Shown: positions 17,659-27,700 of the stretch, piece by piece
Layout: every line of letters begins with the position of its first letter
How positions within the stretch are numbered: the first letter of the stretch is position 1
NCBI RefSeq assembly: GCF_036127095.1
Contig: NZ_CP108006.1
Span: 186,001-250,000, forward strand
From: Streptomyces sp. NBC_00335
GTDB lineage: Bacteria > Actinomycetota > Actinomycetes > Streptomycetales > Streptomycetaceae
DNA length: 64,000 nt
Direction: 5' to 3'
Position numbers and translations under genes: made by a program
Notes under the pieces: model-generated
The model's input: only the letters and a program-made list of their open reading frames with translations
Databases searched by the model: none
What the model was told of the DNA's origin: nothing

Positions 17659-17814
17659 TGGGCGGTAACACGCTCCCTGACCCGGCCGCACCCATCGGGG
17701 TGCAGTGGCGCGCCGCCAATTTCTTTGCCGCGTCCCGCGTTTCGGCTCGCACCAGGGCCGCCCGTGGGCGACGGTGGACCTCCCCGCACCCATCGTGTTC
17801 CGAGGAGACCCGTC

Positions 17815-18246
17815 ATGAACTGGACGCTCGAAGTGGTTCCGGTCCCTGTCACCGACATGGACCGGTCCAAGGAGTTCTACGCGGACAAGGTCGGCTTCAC
17901 GCTCGACCTCGACAGCGAGGTCGCGCCCGGCATCCGCATCATCCAGCTGACCCCGCCCGGCTCCCGCTGTTCGATCGCGCTGGAACACGGGATGCCCCCG
18001 GCGCCCGGTACGCGCCAGATGGCACCGGGCACGCTGCAGGGCCTGCAGCTCTGCGTCACCGACATCGAGGCGGCGCGGGAGGAGCTGACGTCGCGCGGTG
18101 TGGAGGTGTCGCCGGTGCGGCACATCGGCGAGAAGGGCTGGGAGGACGGCAAGGGCGACACCTGGAACTCCTTCCTGACCTTCGCCGACCCGGACGGAAA
18201 CGGCTGGGTGGTCCAGGAAGCGCCCTCGGAGCTGTCGGAACGCTGA
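17815..18246 (+). CDS. VOC-superfamily (glyoxalase/bleomycin-resistance-like) protein
   Basis: A 143-aa protein with one pair of beta-alpha-beta-beta-beta units. It opens LEVVPVPVTDMDRSKEFYADKVGF and closes LTFADPDGNGWVVQE, both classic for this fold. The ATG at 17815 follows GAGGAGACC. Potential metal ligands are visible only in part, so binding protein and isomerase or dioxygenase roles are both open. It is monocistronic between the peptidase and the minus-strand dehydrogenase. Confidence 0.85.
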   Translation: MNWTLEVVPVPVTDMDRSKEFYADKVGFTLDLDSEVAPGIRIIQLTPPGSRCSIALEHGMPPAPGTRQMAPGTLQGLQLCVTDIEAAREELTSRGVEVSPVRHIGEKGWEDGKGDTWNSFLTFADPDGNGWVVQEAPSELSER

Positions 18247-18275
18247 CGCCTCCGAAGCCCTGTGCGGCCCCGTGA

Positions 18276-19556
18276 CTACGGGCGCCGGGCGCGGGCAGCC
18301 TCTGCTGCCGGAGTCCGCGATGCCGGGGACGGGTCCTGTTCCCGCATCGCCCACGGGGATCCGTACGCGGTGAGCAGGTCGAGGAAGGGCCGGGGAGGCA
18401 GGGCCTCCGGGCCGAGGACTCCGGACCCCGACCACACCTCGGCGGCGAGCAGTTCGAGGGCCACGACGGGGTTGACGGCGGTCTGCCAGACCACTGCCTG
18501 GGAGCCGTACTCGCGCATGGACCACTGGTTGTCGACCACGTGGTAGAGGTACACCTCGCGGGGCAGGTCGTCCTTGGTGCCCTTGACCCAGGTCCCGGCG
18601 CACGTGCGGCCGGTCATCCGGTCCCCGAGGGTCGCCGGGTCGGGCAGGCAGGCCGCGACCACGTCGCGCGGTGAGACGCGGACCGGGCTGCCGTCCTCGC
18701 TGCGGACGGTGACCGGTTCGGTGGAGTCCAGGCCGAGCGCGTGGAGGGTCTTCAGCTTGCCGATGAAATCGTCGCCGAGGCCGTACTTGAAGGTGACCCG
18801 GCGGGCTCCGACCCAGCGCGGGACGAGGAGGACCTCCTCGTGCTCGACGTTGACGCACTCCACGGGGCCGATGCCCTCGGGGAAGTCGAAGACCTCCGGC
18901 TCGCTGAACGGTTCGGTGGTGAACCAGCCGCGTTCGCGCTCGTAGACCACTGGAGGGTTCAGGCACTCCTCGATCGTCGTCCAGATGTTGAAGGACGGTG
19001 CGAACTCGTAGCCCTCGACGGCCAGATCGGCCCCGTCCCGGATTCCGATCTCCTCGATGTCGTCGAAGAGCTCCTCGGCCGCGTAGCGGGCGAAGACGTC
19101 CGAGAGACCGGGCTCCACACCCATGCCGACGAGCGCGAGCCGGCCCGACTTCTCCCATTCCGCGGCCCGGTCGAACTGCTCGTCGCCGAGCTTGATCCCG
19201 CAGGTGCCGTACGGGTCCGCGGGGTGCGGGCGGGACAGGGACATGGCCATGTCCACGTAGTGGGTGCCCGCCGCCAGCGCGGCGTTGAACAGCGGCATGA
19301 CGAACCGCGGGTCGGTGGCGTTCATCAGGACGTCGCACCCGTGCTCGGTGAGCAGCCGGGTGATCCCCTCCTCGTCGGAGGCGTCCGCGCGGCAGGCGAG
19401 GAAGCGGTGCTCCGCCTCTCCCAGGGCGGCGACCGCGGCCTCGGCGCGGGCCAGGTCGTAGTCGGCGACGACGAAACGGTCGAAGAAACCGCGGCGGGCG
19501 GCGATCTTGGCGATCGCGCTTCCGACACCTCCGGCACCCACAAGCAGAACACGCAT
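18276..19556 (-). CDS. Saccharopine dehydrogenase-like NAD(P)-binding oxidoreductase
   Basis: A 426-aa cytoplasmic enzyme. The N-terminus MRVLLVGAGGVGSAIAKIAARRG is a Rossmann nucleotide site. The middle part carries MNATDPRFVMPLFNAALAAGTHYVDMAM, typical of saccharopine dehydrogenase and carboxynorspermidine synthase relatives, and a GMGVEPGLSDVFARYA substrate-domain motif. The start at 19556 has GAGAGGA upstream; longer frames upstream are antisense to the TetR gene. It is divergent from that regulator (117 bp apart), which probably controls it. Lysine-, polyamine- or unknown amino-acid metabolism are possible. Confidence 0.83.
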   Translation of the reverse strand: MRVLLVGAGGVGSAIAKIAARRGFFDRFVVADYDLARAEAAVAALGEAEHRFLACRADASDEEGITRLLTEHGCDVLMNATDPRFVMPLFNAALAAGTHYVDMAMSLSRPHPADPYGTCGIKLGDEQFDRAAEWEKSGRLALVGMGVEPGLSDVFARYAAEELFDDIEEIGIRDGADLAVEGYEFAPSFNIWTTIEECLNPPVVYERERGWFTTEPFSEPEVFDFPEGIGPVECVNVEHEEVLLVPRWVGARRVTFKYGLGDDFIGKLKTLHALGLDSTEPVTVRSEDGSPVRVSPRDVVAACLPDPATLGDRMTGRTCAGTWVKGTKDDLPREVYLYHVVDNQWSMREYGSQAVVWQTAVNPVVALELLAAEVWSGSGVLGPEALPPRPFLDLLTAYGSPWAMREQDPSPASRTPAAEAARARRP

Positions 19557-19673
19557 GACGAGGTCCTCTCTCGATGGGGCGTGTGCCCCGGGGGCCGATG
19601 GAACCGTCTGCCGGGAGTTAAGGTCAATGGTGTTGGCATAAGGCCGCGAACGACCCAGGGAGGCGGGGACGCG

Positions 19674-20399
19674 ATGCCGAAGGACGTGGTTCCGGAGGAG
19701 GCCCGCCGGCGGCGCCGCCCGACCCGGCAGGGCACGGTGCTCTCCGAGCGGCTGATCGTCGAGACGGCGCTGCGGATGGTGCGCGAGCACGGAAGCGCCG
19801 GCCTGACCGCCCGGCGGCTCGGCAACGCCCTGGGAGCGGACCCCAGCACCCTCTACCGCTACTTCGACGGCATGGACGGGCTGACTCTGGCCATCGGCGA
19901 GGAGCTCATCGGCCGGGCCCTCGCCGGCTGGGCCCCGACCGGGCGCTGGCGCGAGGACCTGCGCTCCCTGGGGCTGCGCATTTACGGTGCCTACCTCGCC
20001 CATCCGCAGGCCGCCCTGCTGACCACGAGCCGGGTGACCGGGCGACCCCGGGAGATCGCGGCCGACGAGGCGATCCTCGGCAGCCTGCGCGGTGCGGGGT
20101 TCGGCGACGAGGCCGCCGTGCGGATCTACCACGCCTACATCGACCAGTGCCTCGCCTTCGCGGCGCTCGACGCGGCTTCCCTGGCGCTGACGGAGCAGGC
20201 TCGGGAGTCCGATGAGGAGCGGTGGGAGTCCACGTACGCCCGCCTGCCGGCCGGTACGTACCCGAACATCGCGGCCACCGCCGGACTCCTCGCGGCGCGG
20301 ATGCCGCACAGTGCGTATCCGGTGGCGCTGGACATGCTGCTGGCGAGCGCCGAGCGTGAGCTGGCCGGCGGAGGCGGGAGCGGGAGCGACGCGGTCTGA
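19674..20399 (+). CDS. TetR-family transcriptional regulator
   Basis: A 241-aa repressor. The N-terminal helix-turn-helix reads LIVETALRMVREHGSAGLTARRLGNALGADPSTLYRYFDGMDGL; the C-terminal ligand domain has many helices and a TetR_C-like region around LLTTSRVTGRPREI. The ATG at 19674 is preceded by AGGGAGGCGGGG. It is divergently transcribed from the saccharopine-dehydrogenase-like gene, its probable target. I found no clear palindrome in the 117-bp gap. Confidence 0.88.
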   Translation: MPKDVVPEEARRRRRPTRQGTVLSERLIVETALRMVREHGSAGLTARRLGNALGADPSTLYRYFDGMDGLTLAIGEELIGRALAGWAPTGRWREDLRSLGLRIYGAYLAHPQAALLTTSRVTGRPREIAADEAILGSLRGAGFGDEAAVRIYHAYIDQCLAFAALDAASLALTEQARESDEERWESTYARLPAGTYPNIAATAGLLAARMPHSAYPVALDMLLASAERELAGGGGSGSDAV

Positions 20400-20612
20400 G
20401 CGCGTCGGGCTGCTTTCCTGCCGGCCCACCGGATCGGGGCCAGGCAAGGCGCTCGTGTGCGCACGCGGGGATCAGCAGAGCCCTCTAGTCAGATGTTTAT
20501 TGCGAGACTGAGTCTGCTTTTTGCGCAGGATCATAGACTTCCTCCATGCGGAGTCGTAGCGTCCCGGGTTGAGCCACTTCCGCTCCTCACCGATCGAGCC
20601 GCAAGGACGTGC

Positions 20613-23567
20613 GTGCCCGTGCCCCAGCCCCCACGGAGTCATCCCGTGACACCCCGGCAAGTCCGCTCCCTCAGACGGCGGACCAGCGCCGTCTTCCTGG
20701 CCCTCTCCCTCACCGGGACCGCCGCACTGACCGCCCTGACCTTCGGCGCCGCCCCCTCGGCGCACGCCGCCGGAGTGCCCGCGCCCTCGCCGATCGGCAT
20801 AGCCGGGCGGGGCGCGAGCGTGCCGTTCACCGAACTGGAGGCCGAGTACGCGGCCACCAACGGCACGTTCATCGGCCCCGACCGGCTCTACGGGAGCCTC
20901 CCCTCGGAGGCCTCCGGCCGACAGGCCGTGACGCTGAACGCCGTGGGCCAGTACGTCGAGTTCACCCTGACCAAGCCCGCCAACGCGATGTCGCTGCGCT
21001 ACAGCCTCCCGGACACCGGTGACGGGAAGGGGCGCGACGCGACCCTGGACGTACGGGCCGACGGCCAGTCGGTGAAGACCCTTCCCGTCACCTCCAAGTA
21101 CAGCTGGTACTACGGCGGTTATCCCTTCAACAACAGCCCGGGCGACACCAACCCGCACCACTTCTACGACGAGTCCCGCACCCTGCTGGGCTCCACCTAT
21201 CCGGCGGGCACCAAGATCCGCGTGCAGGTGACCTCGACTGCGCAGTCGCCCACCTTCACCATCGACCTCGCCGACTTCGAGCAGGTCGCCCCGGCCGCCG
21301 GCAAGCCTGCCGGAGCGCTCGACGCCGTCGCCGACTTCGGCGCGGACCCGACCGGCGCCACCGATTCCACGGCCCGCATGCAGGCCGCCGTGGACGCGGG
21401 ACAGGCTCAGGGCAAGACGGTCTACGTCCCGCCGGGCAACTACACCCTCTACGACCACGTCGTCGTCGACGGGGTCACGGTCCAGGGCGCGGGCCCCTGG
21501 TACTCCGTCTTCGGCGGGCGCGACCCGGTGAACCGCAACCGCGCCGCCGGCTTCTACGGAAAGTACGTCCCCGGCGGGGGCTACACGGGGCCGGTCCGGT
21601 CGCACGAGGCGAACGGGCCGAGCAAGAACGTCACCCTCAAGGACTTCGCGATCATCGGCGACATCCGTGAGCGGATCGACGACGACCAGGTCAACGCCGT
21701 GGGCGGGGCGATGTCCAACTCCACGGTGGACAACCTCTGGATCCAGCACGTGAAGGTCGCCGCCTGGATGGACGGCCCGATGGACCGCTTCACCATCCAG
21801 AACAGCCGCTTCCTCGACATGACGGCGGACGGCGTGAATTTCCACACGGGTGTCACGAATTCCCGTGTCACCAACACTTTCGTGCGCAACGCGGGTGACG
21901 ACGGTCTGGCCTCCTGGCCCCAGGACAAGCCGAACACCAACATCAGCTTCGACCACAACACGGTCGTCCTGCCGATCCTCGCCAACAACATCGTCACCTA
22001 CGGCGGCAAGGACTTCACCATCTCGGACAACGTCATGTCCGACACCATCAGCAACGGCGGCGGGCTGCACATCGCCAACCGCTACCCGGGGGTGAACTCC
22101 GGCAAGGGCACCGCGGTGGCCGGCACCATCACCGCCGCCCGCAACACCCTCATCCGCACCGGCAACAGCGACTTCAACTGGAACTTCGGGGTCGGCGCGA
22201 TCTGGTTCTCCGGCCTGAACGAGGCCGTGCAGGGCGCCGCCATCAAGATCTCCGACACGGACATCCTGGACTCCTCGTACGCGGCGATCCACTCGATCGA
22301 AGGGCCGATCAGCGGGGTGGAGCTCACCAACGTCAACATCGACGGGGCAGGAACCTACGCCATCCAGGCGCAGTCCAACCTCGCCGCGAAGTTCACCCGC
22401 GTCACCGCCAAGAACATCGCCCAGTCGTCGACCCCGATCCACAACTGCATCGGCGCCGGCCTCCAGATCGCCGATGGCGGCGGCAACTCCGGCTGGAACA
22501 CCGGTCAAACCTGCTCCGGCGTGTGGCCCGCGCCGGTGTGGACCAACGGCGGCGTTCCCACCGGTCCGACCACGCCTCCGACCACTCCCCCGACGACGCC
22601 CCCCACGACCCCGCCCACGACGCCCCCCACCACACCGCCGACGACACCTCCCACCACACCGCCGAACGGCAACCTCGCCCAGGGCAGGCCCGCCACCGCC
22701 TCCTCGGCCGTCCAGTCGTACACGGCATCGAACGCCGTCGACGGCAACGCCTCCACCTACTGGGAGAGCAACGGAAACTCCTTCCCGCAGACCCTGACGG
22801 TGGATCTCGGCGACACCAAGCGGATCGGCAAGGTCACCCTCAAGCTCCCGCCCTCCTCCGACTGGGCCACGCGGACCGAGACCCTCGCGGTGATCGGATC
22901 CACCGACAACTCCGCCTGGTCCACCCTGCGCGCCTCCGCGGGCGTCACCTTCGATCCCGCCTCCGGCAACACCGCCACGCTCACCTTCGAGCCGGCCGAC
23001 GTCCGCTACGTACGGCTGAACGTCACCGGCAACACCGGCTGGGCGGCGGGGCAGATCTCGGAGTTCGAGGTCTACGCCGCGGCCGACGGCACCCCGACGA
23101 CACCGCCGACCACTCCCGCACCGACCACCACCCCGACACCGACCACCCCGCCGGCCGGCACCAACCTCGCGCAGGGCAAGAGCGCCACCGACACGACCCA
23201 CACCCAGGGTTACGTGGCCGCCAACGTCACCGACGGGAACTCCGGAAGCTACTGGGAGAGCAACAACAACGCCTTCCCGCAGTCGGTCACCGTCGACCTC
23301 GGCGCCACCCGGACCGTCGGCCGACTGGTGCTGAAGCTCCCCGCCACCTGGGGCACCCGCGTCCAGACCCTCTCGGTGCTCGGATCCACGGACGGTGCGG
23401 CCTGGTCGACGCTCAAGGCTTCCGCCGCCTACACCTTCACCGAGGGATCCAACACGGTCACCGTCACGCTTCCCGCCTCCGGCGTCCGCCACCTGCGCCT
23501 GACCTTCACCGGCAACACCGGCTGGCCCGCGGGCCAGCTGTCGGAACTGGAGGCGTACGGCTCCTAG
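20613..23567 (+). CDS. Secreted beta-helix glycoside hydrolase, probably GH87 alpha-1,3-glucanase, with two discoidin domains
   Basis: GTG at 20613 with AAGGA 5 nt upstream gives 984 aa with a Sec signal (LALSLTGTAALTALTFGAAPSAHA). An N-terminal beta-sandwich (GASVPFTELEAEYAATNG) precedes a right-handed parallel beta-helix (DFGADPTGATDSTARMQAAVD, then repeated FTIQNSRF, ISFDHNTV and FTISDNVM turns). This is the layout of GH87 mutanase/mycodextranases; aspartates in RNAGDDGLASW are likely catalytic. Two F5/8-type C (CBM32-like) domains follow, separated by Pro-Thr linkers, each with an AVDGN/VTDGN...YWESN signature. It probably hydrolyses fungal or bacterial alpha-glucans outside the cell. The family call is from memory of the architecture; another beta-helix glycosidase family is possible. 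Confidence 0.72.
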   Translation: MPVPQPPRSHPVTPRQVRSLRRRTSAVFLALSLTGTAALTALTFGAAPSAHAAGVPAPSPIGIAGRGASVPFTELEAEYAATNGTFIGPDRLYGSLPSEASGRQAVTLNAVGQYVEFTLTKPANAMSLRYSLPDTGDGKGRDATLDVRADGQSVKTLPVTSKYSWYYGGYPFNNSPGDTNPHHFYDESRTLLGSTYPAGTKIRVQVTSTAQSPTFTIDLADFEQVAPAAGKPAGALDAVADFGADPTGATDSTARMQAAVDAGQAQGKTVYVPPGNYTLYDHVVVDGVTVQGAGPWYSVFGGRDPVNRNRAAGFYGKYVPGGGYTGPVRSHEANGPSKNVTLKDFAIIGDIRERIDDDQVNAVGGAMSNSTVDNLWIQHVKVAAWMDGPMDRFTIQNSRFLDMTADGVNFHTGVTNSRVTNTFVRNAGDDGLASWPQDKPNTNISFDHNTVVLPILANNIVTYGGKDFTISDNVMSDTISNGGGLHIANRYPGVNSGKGTAVAGTITAARNTLIRTGNSDFNWNFGVGAIWFSGLNEAVQGAAIKISDTDILDSSYAAIHSIEGPISGVELTNVNIDGAGTYAIQAQSNLAAKFTRVTAKNIAQSSTPIHNCIGAGLQIADGGGNSGWNTGQTCSGVWPAPVWTNGGVPTGPTTPPTTPPTTPPTTPPTTPPTTPPTTPPTTPPNGNLAQGRPATASSAVQSYTASNAVDGNASTYWESNGNSFPQTLTVDLGDTKRIGKVTLKLPPSSDWATRTETLAVIGSTDNSAWSTLRASAGVTFDPASGNTATLTFEPADVRYVRLNVTGNTGWAAGQISEFEVYAAADGTPTTPPTTPAPTTTPTPTTPPAGTNLAQGKSATDTTHTQGYVAANVTDGNSGSYWESNNNAFPQSVTVDLGATRTVGRLVLKLPATWGTRVQTLSVLGSTDGAAWSTLKASAAYTFTEGSNTVTVTLPASGVRHLRLTFTGNTGWPAGQLSELEAYGS
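22565..22664. repeat. Pro-Thr linker repeat in the beta-helix hydrolase
   Basis: About 100 bp of degenerate CCGACGACNCCN-type repeats encode a (TTPP)n linker between the catalytic region and the first discoidin domain. A shorter similar linker lies near 23090-23155. Confidence 0.85.
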
Positions 23568-23589
23568 CGCGTCCGCGCACCGCACGCCG

Positions 23590-23622
23590 ACGGCCGGCCC
23601 GGGCTCCCTCCCGGCCGGCCGT
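23590..23622. terminator. Hairpin after the beta-helix hydrolase gene
   Basis: ACGGCCGG(C)CCGGG and CCCGGCCGGCCGT flank a 6-nt loop and give a 13-bp stem with one bulge, 23 nt after the stop. Confidence 0.6.
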
Positions 23623-23705
23623 CCCGCTGGCCGGAGCGGGCCGTGGGCCGGCACAGCCGACCCGGACACGCCAGGAGCCGCCCCGTGCTCGCCGGCGTGC
23701 CGTCA

Positions 23706-24272
23706 TCACACGGTTCCGGCCCGGCCGCTCCTCCCGGCCCGCACGTCGGCGACGGCATAGGGCAGCCCGGGCAGCGGCAGGAGCGCCGCCGCCCACAGCG
23801 GCAGCGTGAACAGCGCCCCGTCACCGGCCAACAGGCTGGTGATTATCGCGGCGGGCAGGGCCGTGGCGAAGGCCAGGACCCAGCCCGCACCTATGCCCAG
23901 GCTGCCCCGCCGCAGCTCCCAGGCGACCGTGGCCACGCCGAGGACCGTCCAGAAGGCCAGGTAGTCGGGGGTCACGTCGAGGTTGGTGGTCCAATGGCGC
24001 AAGTAGGAGAACAGCAGGACGCAGCCGGCCACGAGACAGCCCAGGGACGCCACGCGCAGCACCCGGCGGGAGAGCGGGACGCGCGCCCGCGCCCATGCCG
24101 CGGCGAAGCGGCGGACGTCCCGGCCGACAACGTCCTGTCCCGTGCGGCCGGCTGCCTCGGCGTCCTCCAGGTGGGCGGAGAGCTCGTCGAGCATCTCCCG
24201 TACGGACGCGTCGTCGATCCCCCGGTACTCCCAGTTGCTGCGGCAGGCCGCGAGTATCCGCTCGTTCGTCAT
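23706..24272 (-). CDS. Membrane protein with N-terminal HAAS-like signalling domain
   Basis: A 188-aa protein. Residues 1-65 form a charged helical domain of the HAAS type (RGIDDASVREMLDELSAHLEDAEAAGR). Four hydrophobic segments follow. Such proteins are regularly the partner of a PadR repressor; here the start overlaps the stop of the PadR gene by 4 nt. It probably transduces a membrane signal or is the PadR target. The name is a family-context inference. Confidence 0.75.
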   Translation of the reverse strand: MTNERILAACRSNWEYRGIDDASVREMLDELSAHLEDAEAAGRTGQDVVGRDVRRFAAAWARARVPLSRRVLRVASLGCLVAGCVLLFSYLRHWTTNLDVTPDYLAFWTVLGVATVAWELRRGSLGIGAGWVLAFATALPAAIITSLLAGDGALFTLPLWAAALLPLPGLPYAVADVRAGRSGRAGTV

Positions 24273-24646
24273 GGTGTGGTTCCCCCCGTGGGTTCCGTGG
24301 TGGTCAGGATGCGGCCCACCTGCCCGGCGAAGGCGAGCCAGTCGGCCCGGCCGCCGCTCAGTTCGGCGTGCCCCGCCCCGGTCAGGCGGTAGTACTTGCG
24401 CGGGGCGCCGCCGCTCGGAGAGGGGGCGCGGTAGGAGGAGATGAGGCCCGCCCGCTCCATCCTGGCGAGCAGCGGATAGATGCTGCCGTCGCTGACCAGC
24501 TCCAGCCCGCCCGCGGCGAGCGCCTCGGCGAACTCGAAGCCGTACCGGGGCCGTTCGGCGATCAGCGACAGGAGGCACAGGTCGAGCACCCCGCGCAGGA
24601 GCTGACTGCGCCGCTGGTCACCGGCGGCGGGCAGTTCCTTTGTCAT
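24269..24646 (-). CDS. PadR-family transcriptional regulator
   Basis: A 125-aa winged-helix repressor with LLRGVLDLCLLSLIAERPRYGFEFAEAL, DGSIYPLLARMERAGLISSYR and the wing GGAPRKYYRLT. The family's aromatic tyrosines are present. The ATG at 24646 is chosen; an ATG six codons upstream would overlap the operator-like repeat. It is first in a two-gene operon with the HAAS membrane protein and is probably autoregulated. Confidence 0.9.
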   Translation of the reverse strand: MTKELPAAGDQRRSQLLRGVLDLCLLSLIAERPRYGFEFAEALAAGGLELVSDGSIYPLLARMERAGLISSYRAPSPSGGAPRKYYRLTGAGHAELSGGRADWLAFAGQVGRILTTTEPTGGTTP

Positions 24647-24648
24647 GC

Positions 24649-24672
24649 GGTACAAGATAGTCATCAAGTACC
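24649..24672. promoter_or_regulatory. Probable PadR operator
   Basis: An inverted repeat with GGTAC and GTACC ends, 14 nt apart. The ten-base arms (GGTACAAGAT and ATCAAGTACC) pair at 8 of 10 positions. It lies directly before the PadR start, so bound repressor would block transcription. Confidence 0.6.
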
Positions 24673-24757
24673 TTGCACCACAAGAGAGTCGGGATCCGCT
24701 CCCATCCTGCTCCGGCGGGAACCTGACCTGAGTACCGCGGCCGCCCCGCTGCCGGGT

Positions 24758-24785
24758 TCCCCGCCGACCGGAAGGTCGGCGGGGA
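24758..24785. terminator. Terminator of the nSTAND-WD40 gene
   Basis: A perfect 12-bp stem (TCCCCGCCGACC at 24758-24769, complement at 24774-24785) with a GGAA tetraloop, 4 nt beyond the minus-strand stop at 24790. Confidence 0.75.
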
Positions 24786-24789
24786 CCTG

Positions 24790-27700
24790 TCAGCAGGTCT
24801 TCCGGTAGGGGAGATCCGGGAGGTACGTGCGCCAGTCGGACCGGGAGAGTCCGGTTCCGGCACGGGTACAGACGGACTCCGCGAGTCGGGCCGGCGCCAC
24901 CTCGTGGGTGCGCACGGTGCTGTGTTCGCCCACGCTGTGCAGGGTGTGTCCGTCGGGAGAGAAGGCGACGGCCACGATCCCGTCGCCGGGGGTCGGCAGC
25001 GGGGATCCCAGAGGCCGGCCCGAGTCCACGTCCCAGAGCCGGAGCGTGCCGGAGGCGTCCGCCACGGCCAGGGTCCGGCCGTCGGGAGAGAAGGCCAGGG
25101 AGGTGACGGACCTTTCGTCGTCGATACCGACCGCGTCGAACCCGGCCGTGTCGAACCCGGCCGGGAGGGTGGCCAGTCGCCGCTCGGCCTCCCCGTCCCA
25201 CAGGGTGACCCCGCCCGTCGTGTCACCGACCGCCAAGCGGGTGCCGTCGGAGCTGTAGGCCATCACCCCGCCCCCTTCCTTCGTGAGGCCCCGTTCGGTG
25301 CGCCGGCCGGTGGTGACGTCGAAGGTGTTCGAGGAGGTCGCGAGCAGTCGCCCGTCAGGACGGACCGCGAGCGGGGCGGCTCGGTCGCTCCGGGAGCTCC
25401 TCGCGGAGGAGACCCGGTCCTTCGTGAGGTCCTGGGGCCGGGTACGGCGCCCGCTCGCCAAGTCCCTTACGTCCAGGGTGTCAACGCCCGCGCGCGTCGT
25501 GAGCAGGGACCGGCCGTCGGGTGAGACGGCCATCCCCGTGATGGGCATCCGGGCGGCGAACGGCGGTTTCGGGTCCGCGGGAAGCGCACGGGCCGTGTTC
25601 GCCGGCACGTCCCACAACGCCGGCTCCTGGGCACTCTCCCGCTGGCCGTCCCCGGCGTCGGAGCCTTCGGCGAAGCCGGTTCGGGCGTGGGCGAGGGTTC
25701 GTCCGTCGGGGCTGAGCGCGAGCAGGACCCGGCAGTCGGGCCCTGTCGGCGATTCGGTGGATCCCGGTACGGCCTTCGGGCAGTCGGCCGACGGGGTGCG
25801 GGCGGTGCGCCGGCCGTCGGCGACGGCGTAGGCCTCGAACCAGGTGCCGGCGCCCTGCCGGCGGTCGACCGCGACGGTCGTGACGTCCGCGCTGAAGGTG
25901 CCCGTGGATGCCGGTTCGGGGTTCCAGTCCGGTGTCGTGGCCGGTCCGTAAGAGATCGTGCGCACCGTGGTGTCCCCGAGTCGGCGTTCGGTCAGGTACC
26001 TGATGACGCCGTCCTTCGGGTCGATCCGGAGCTGGGAGGCGGCCCCGTTGGCGAGGGAGTGGCGGAAGACCGGCCGTTCGGGCGCGGCCAGCCGCCACAT
26101 CAGGATCTCCCGGCCGTCGAGGGCCGCGGCGAACCGGCCGTCGGGGCTGGTGGTCACCTCGGTCAGGCCGGGGTGGTCGATCCGGACCGGTTCCCGGTCC
26201 GTGACCGGGTCCCACAGGCTCAGGCCGCCCGGCACCTGGGCCAGCAGGACGGCGCCGTCCCCGGTGAAGCGGAACGAGTCGACGGCGCACGCGCCGGGTC
26301 GGGTGGCGGGCAGCTCCTTGCCCCGTGCCACGTCCCAGACCCTCAGGGGCACGTCGGCCCGTTCGGAGGCGTTCACCGCATCCCCTCCCCTGGCGCACAC
26401 GGCCAGGTGGCTTCCGTCCGGGCTGAGTTCCCACATCGGATGCCGTCCGGTCGGCACCTCCAGCAGGGTGCGGCCGTCTCGTGCGTCCCGGAGCGAGAGC
26501 CGGCCGGTGGCGCCGTCCATGTCCATGGTGGCGACGATCTGTGCGGCGGCCGTCCATACGACCGAAGAACCCTCCACCCGGGGCACGGCGTCGAGCGCCG
26601 TCCCGGTCGCCAGATCCAGTCGGCGCGCCCCGCTCCCGGATCCGGGACCCTCCTTCTCCCCGAACCCCTGCACCAGGGCGGTACGGCCGTCCGGGGAGAT
26701 TCCGCGGAACAGGGTTCCCCGGTCGAGGGCCGTCGCCGGCCCGACCGCCGTCCTCTTCGTGACGTCCCAGGCGCGTACGGAATCCACGTCGACGGTGACC
26801 GCGACGCGGCCGTCGGCGCTCAGCCGGACCGGGAGCGCGGGGTGGGAGAGCCAGGGCCCGGCCTCGTCCGGCACGTCGAAGGCATCGGACTCGGACTGGA
26901 CGGACGCCGCCAGCAGCGCCGACCGGGTCTCGGCGGTCTCGGCGAGCCGCCAGGCGGCCACGCTCAGCCGCATCGCCAGCGCGGGGTCGGAGCTGCGCAG
27001 GCCCTGGGCCACGGCCGACAGCTGACCGGCGGCCAGTTCCTCCCCCTTGACCCGCCGGATCTCGGCGTCGACCCGCTGGCGGACGTTGTCGCGGCCCTGC
27101 TGCCAGGCGGTCGTGCTCGCCACCGTGAGGAGGACGAGGAGGAGGGCGACGACGGAGGTCACCCCGCGCCGGATGCGACGCGTACGGGCCCGGGACGCGA
27201 GACCCGCGCTCAGGAACTCCCGCTCCGTCGGTACCAGTTCGGCGCGCCGGCCCGCTTCGTCCGCGAACGTGGCCTCGGCCTCGGCCAGTTCCCCGCCGCG
27301 CAGGAGCGCTCCGGCGTCGCGTCGGCGGGTCAGCCAGTTCTGGGTGGCCTGGGTCAACCGGCGGTGTCGCCGCAGCCGTTCACGGTCCGTGTCGATCCAG
27401 CCGGACAGCCGCGGCCACGCGGTGATCAGGGCCTCGTGCGCCAGGTCCACGACGTCCCGGTCCAGGGTGACGAGCCGGGCCCGGGCCAGCCGGTCCAGCA
27501 CCGCACCGGCCTCGGCGGCTTCCGGGGAGTCCGGGGGCACGAGGGTGTCGCGGGGTACGGGCCTGCGTGTGTCGGGTGCTCCGTCGCCGGGGGTGATCAG
27601 GTTCAGCAGGAGGCGACGCGCGACGGGGGCGCGGCCGGGCCCGAGTTCCGCGTACAGCTCCTCGGCGGTCTGGGCCAGGGCTCCGCGCAGACCACCGGCC

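Noticed and set aside
13716..17870. Very long antisense open frame (over 1300 codons) opposite the first S8 peptidase
   Set aside because: It mirrors the high-GC coding frame of the peptidase, is rich in Arg, Gly and Pro without domain motifs, and the peptidase has an intact catalytic triad and signal peptide.
22565..22664. Short tandem repeat considered as a CRISPR-like array
   Set aside because: It encodes an in-frame Pro-Thr linker without unique spacers; the same holds for 52989-53108 in the chitinase gene.
20472..23669. Long antisense frame opposite the beta-helix hydrolase
   Set aside because: A shadow of a gene with clear signal peptide, beta-helix turns and discoidin domains; the antisense product is low-complexity Gly/Arg/Val.
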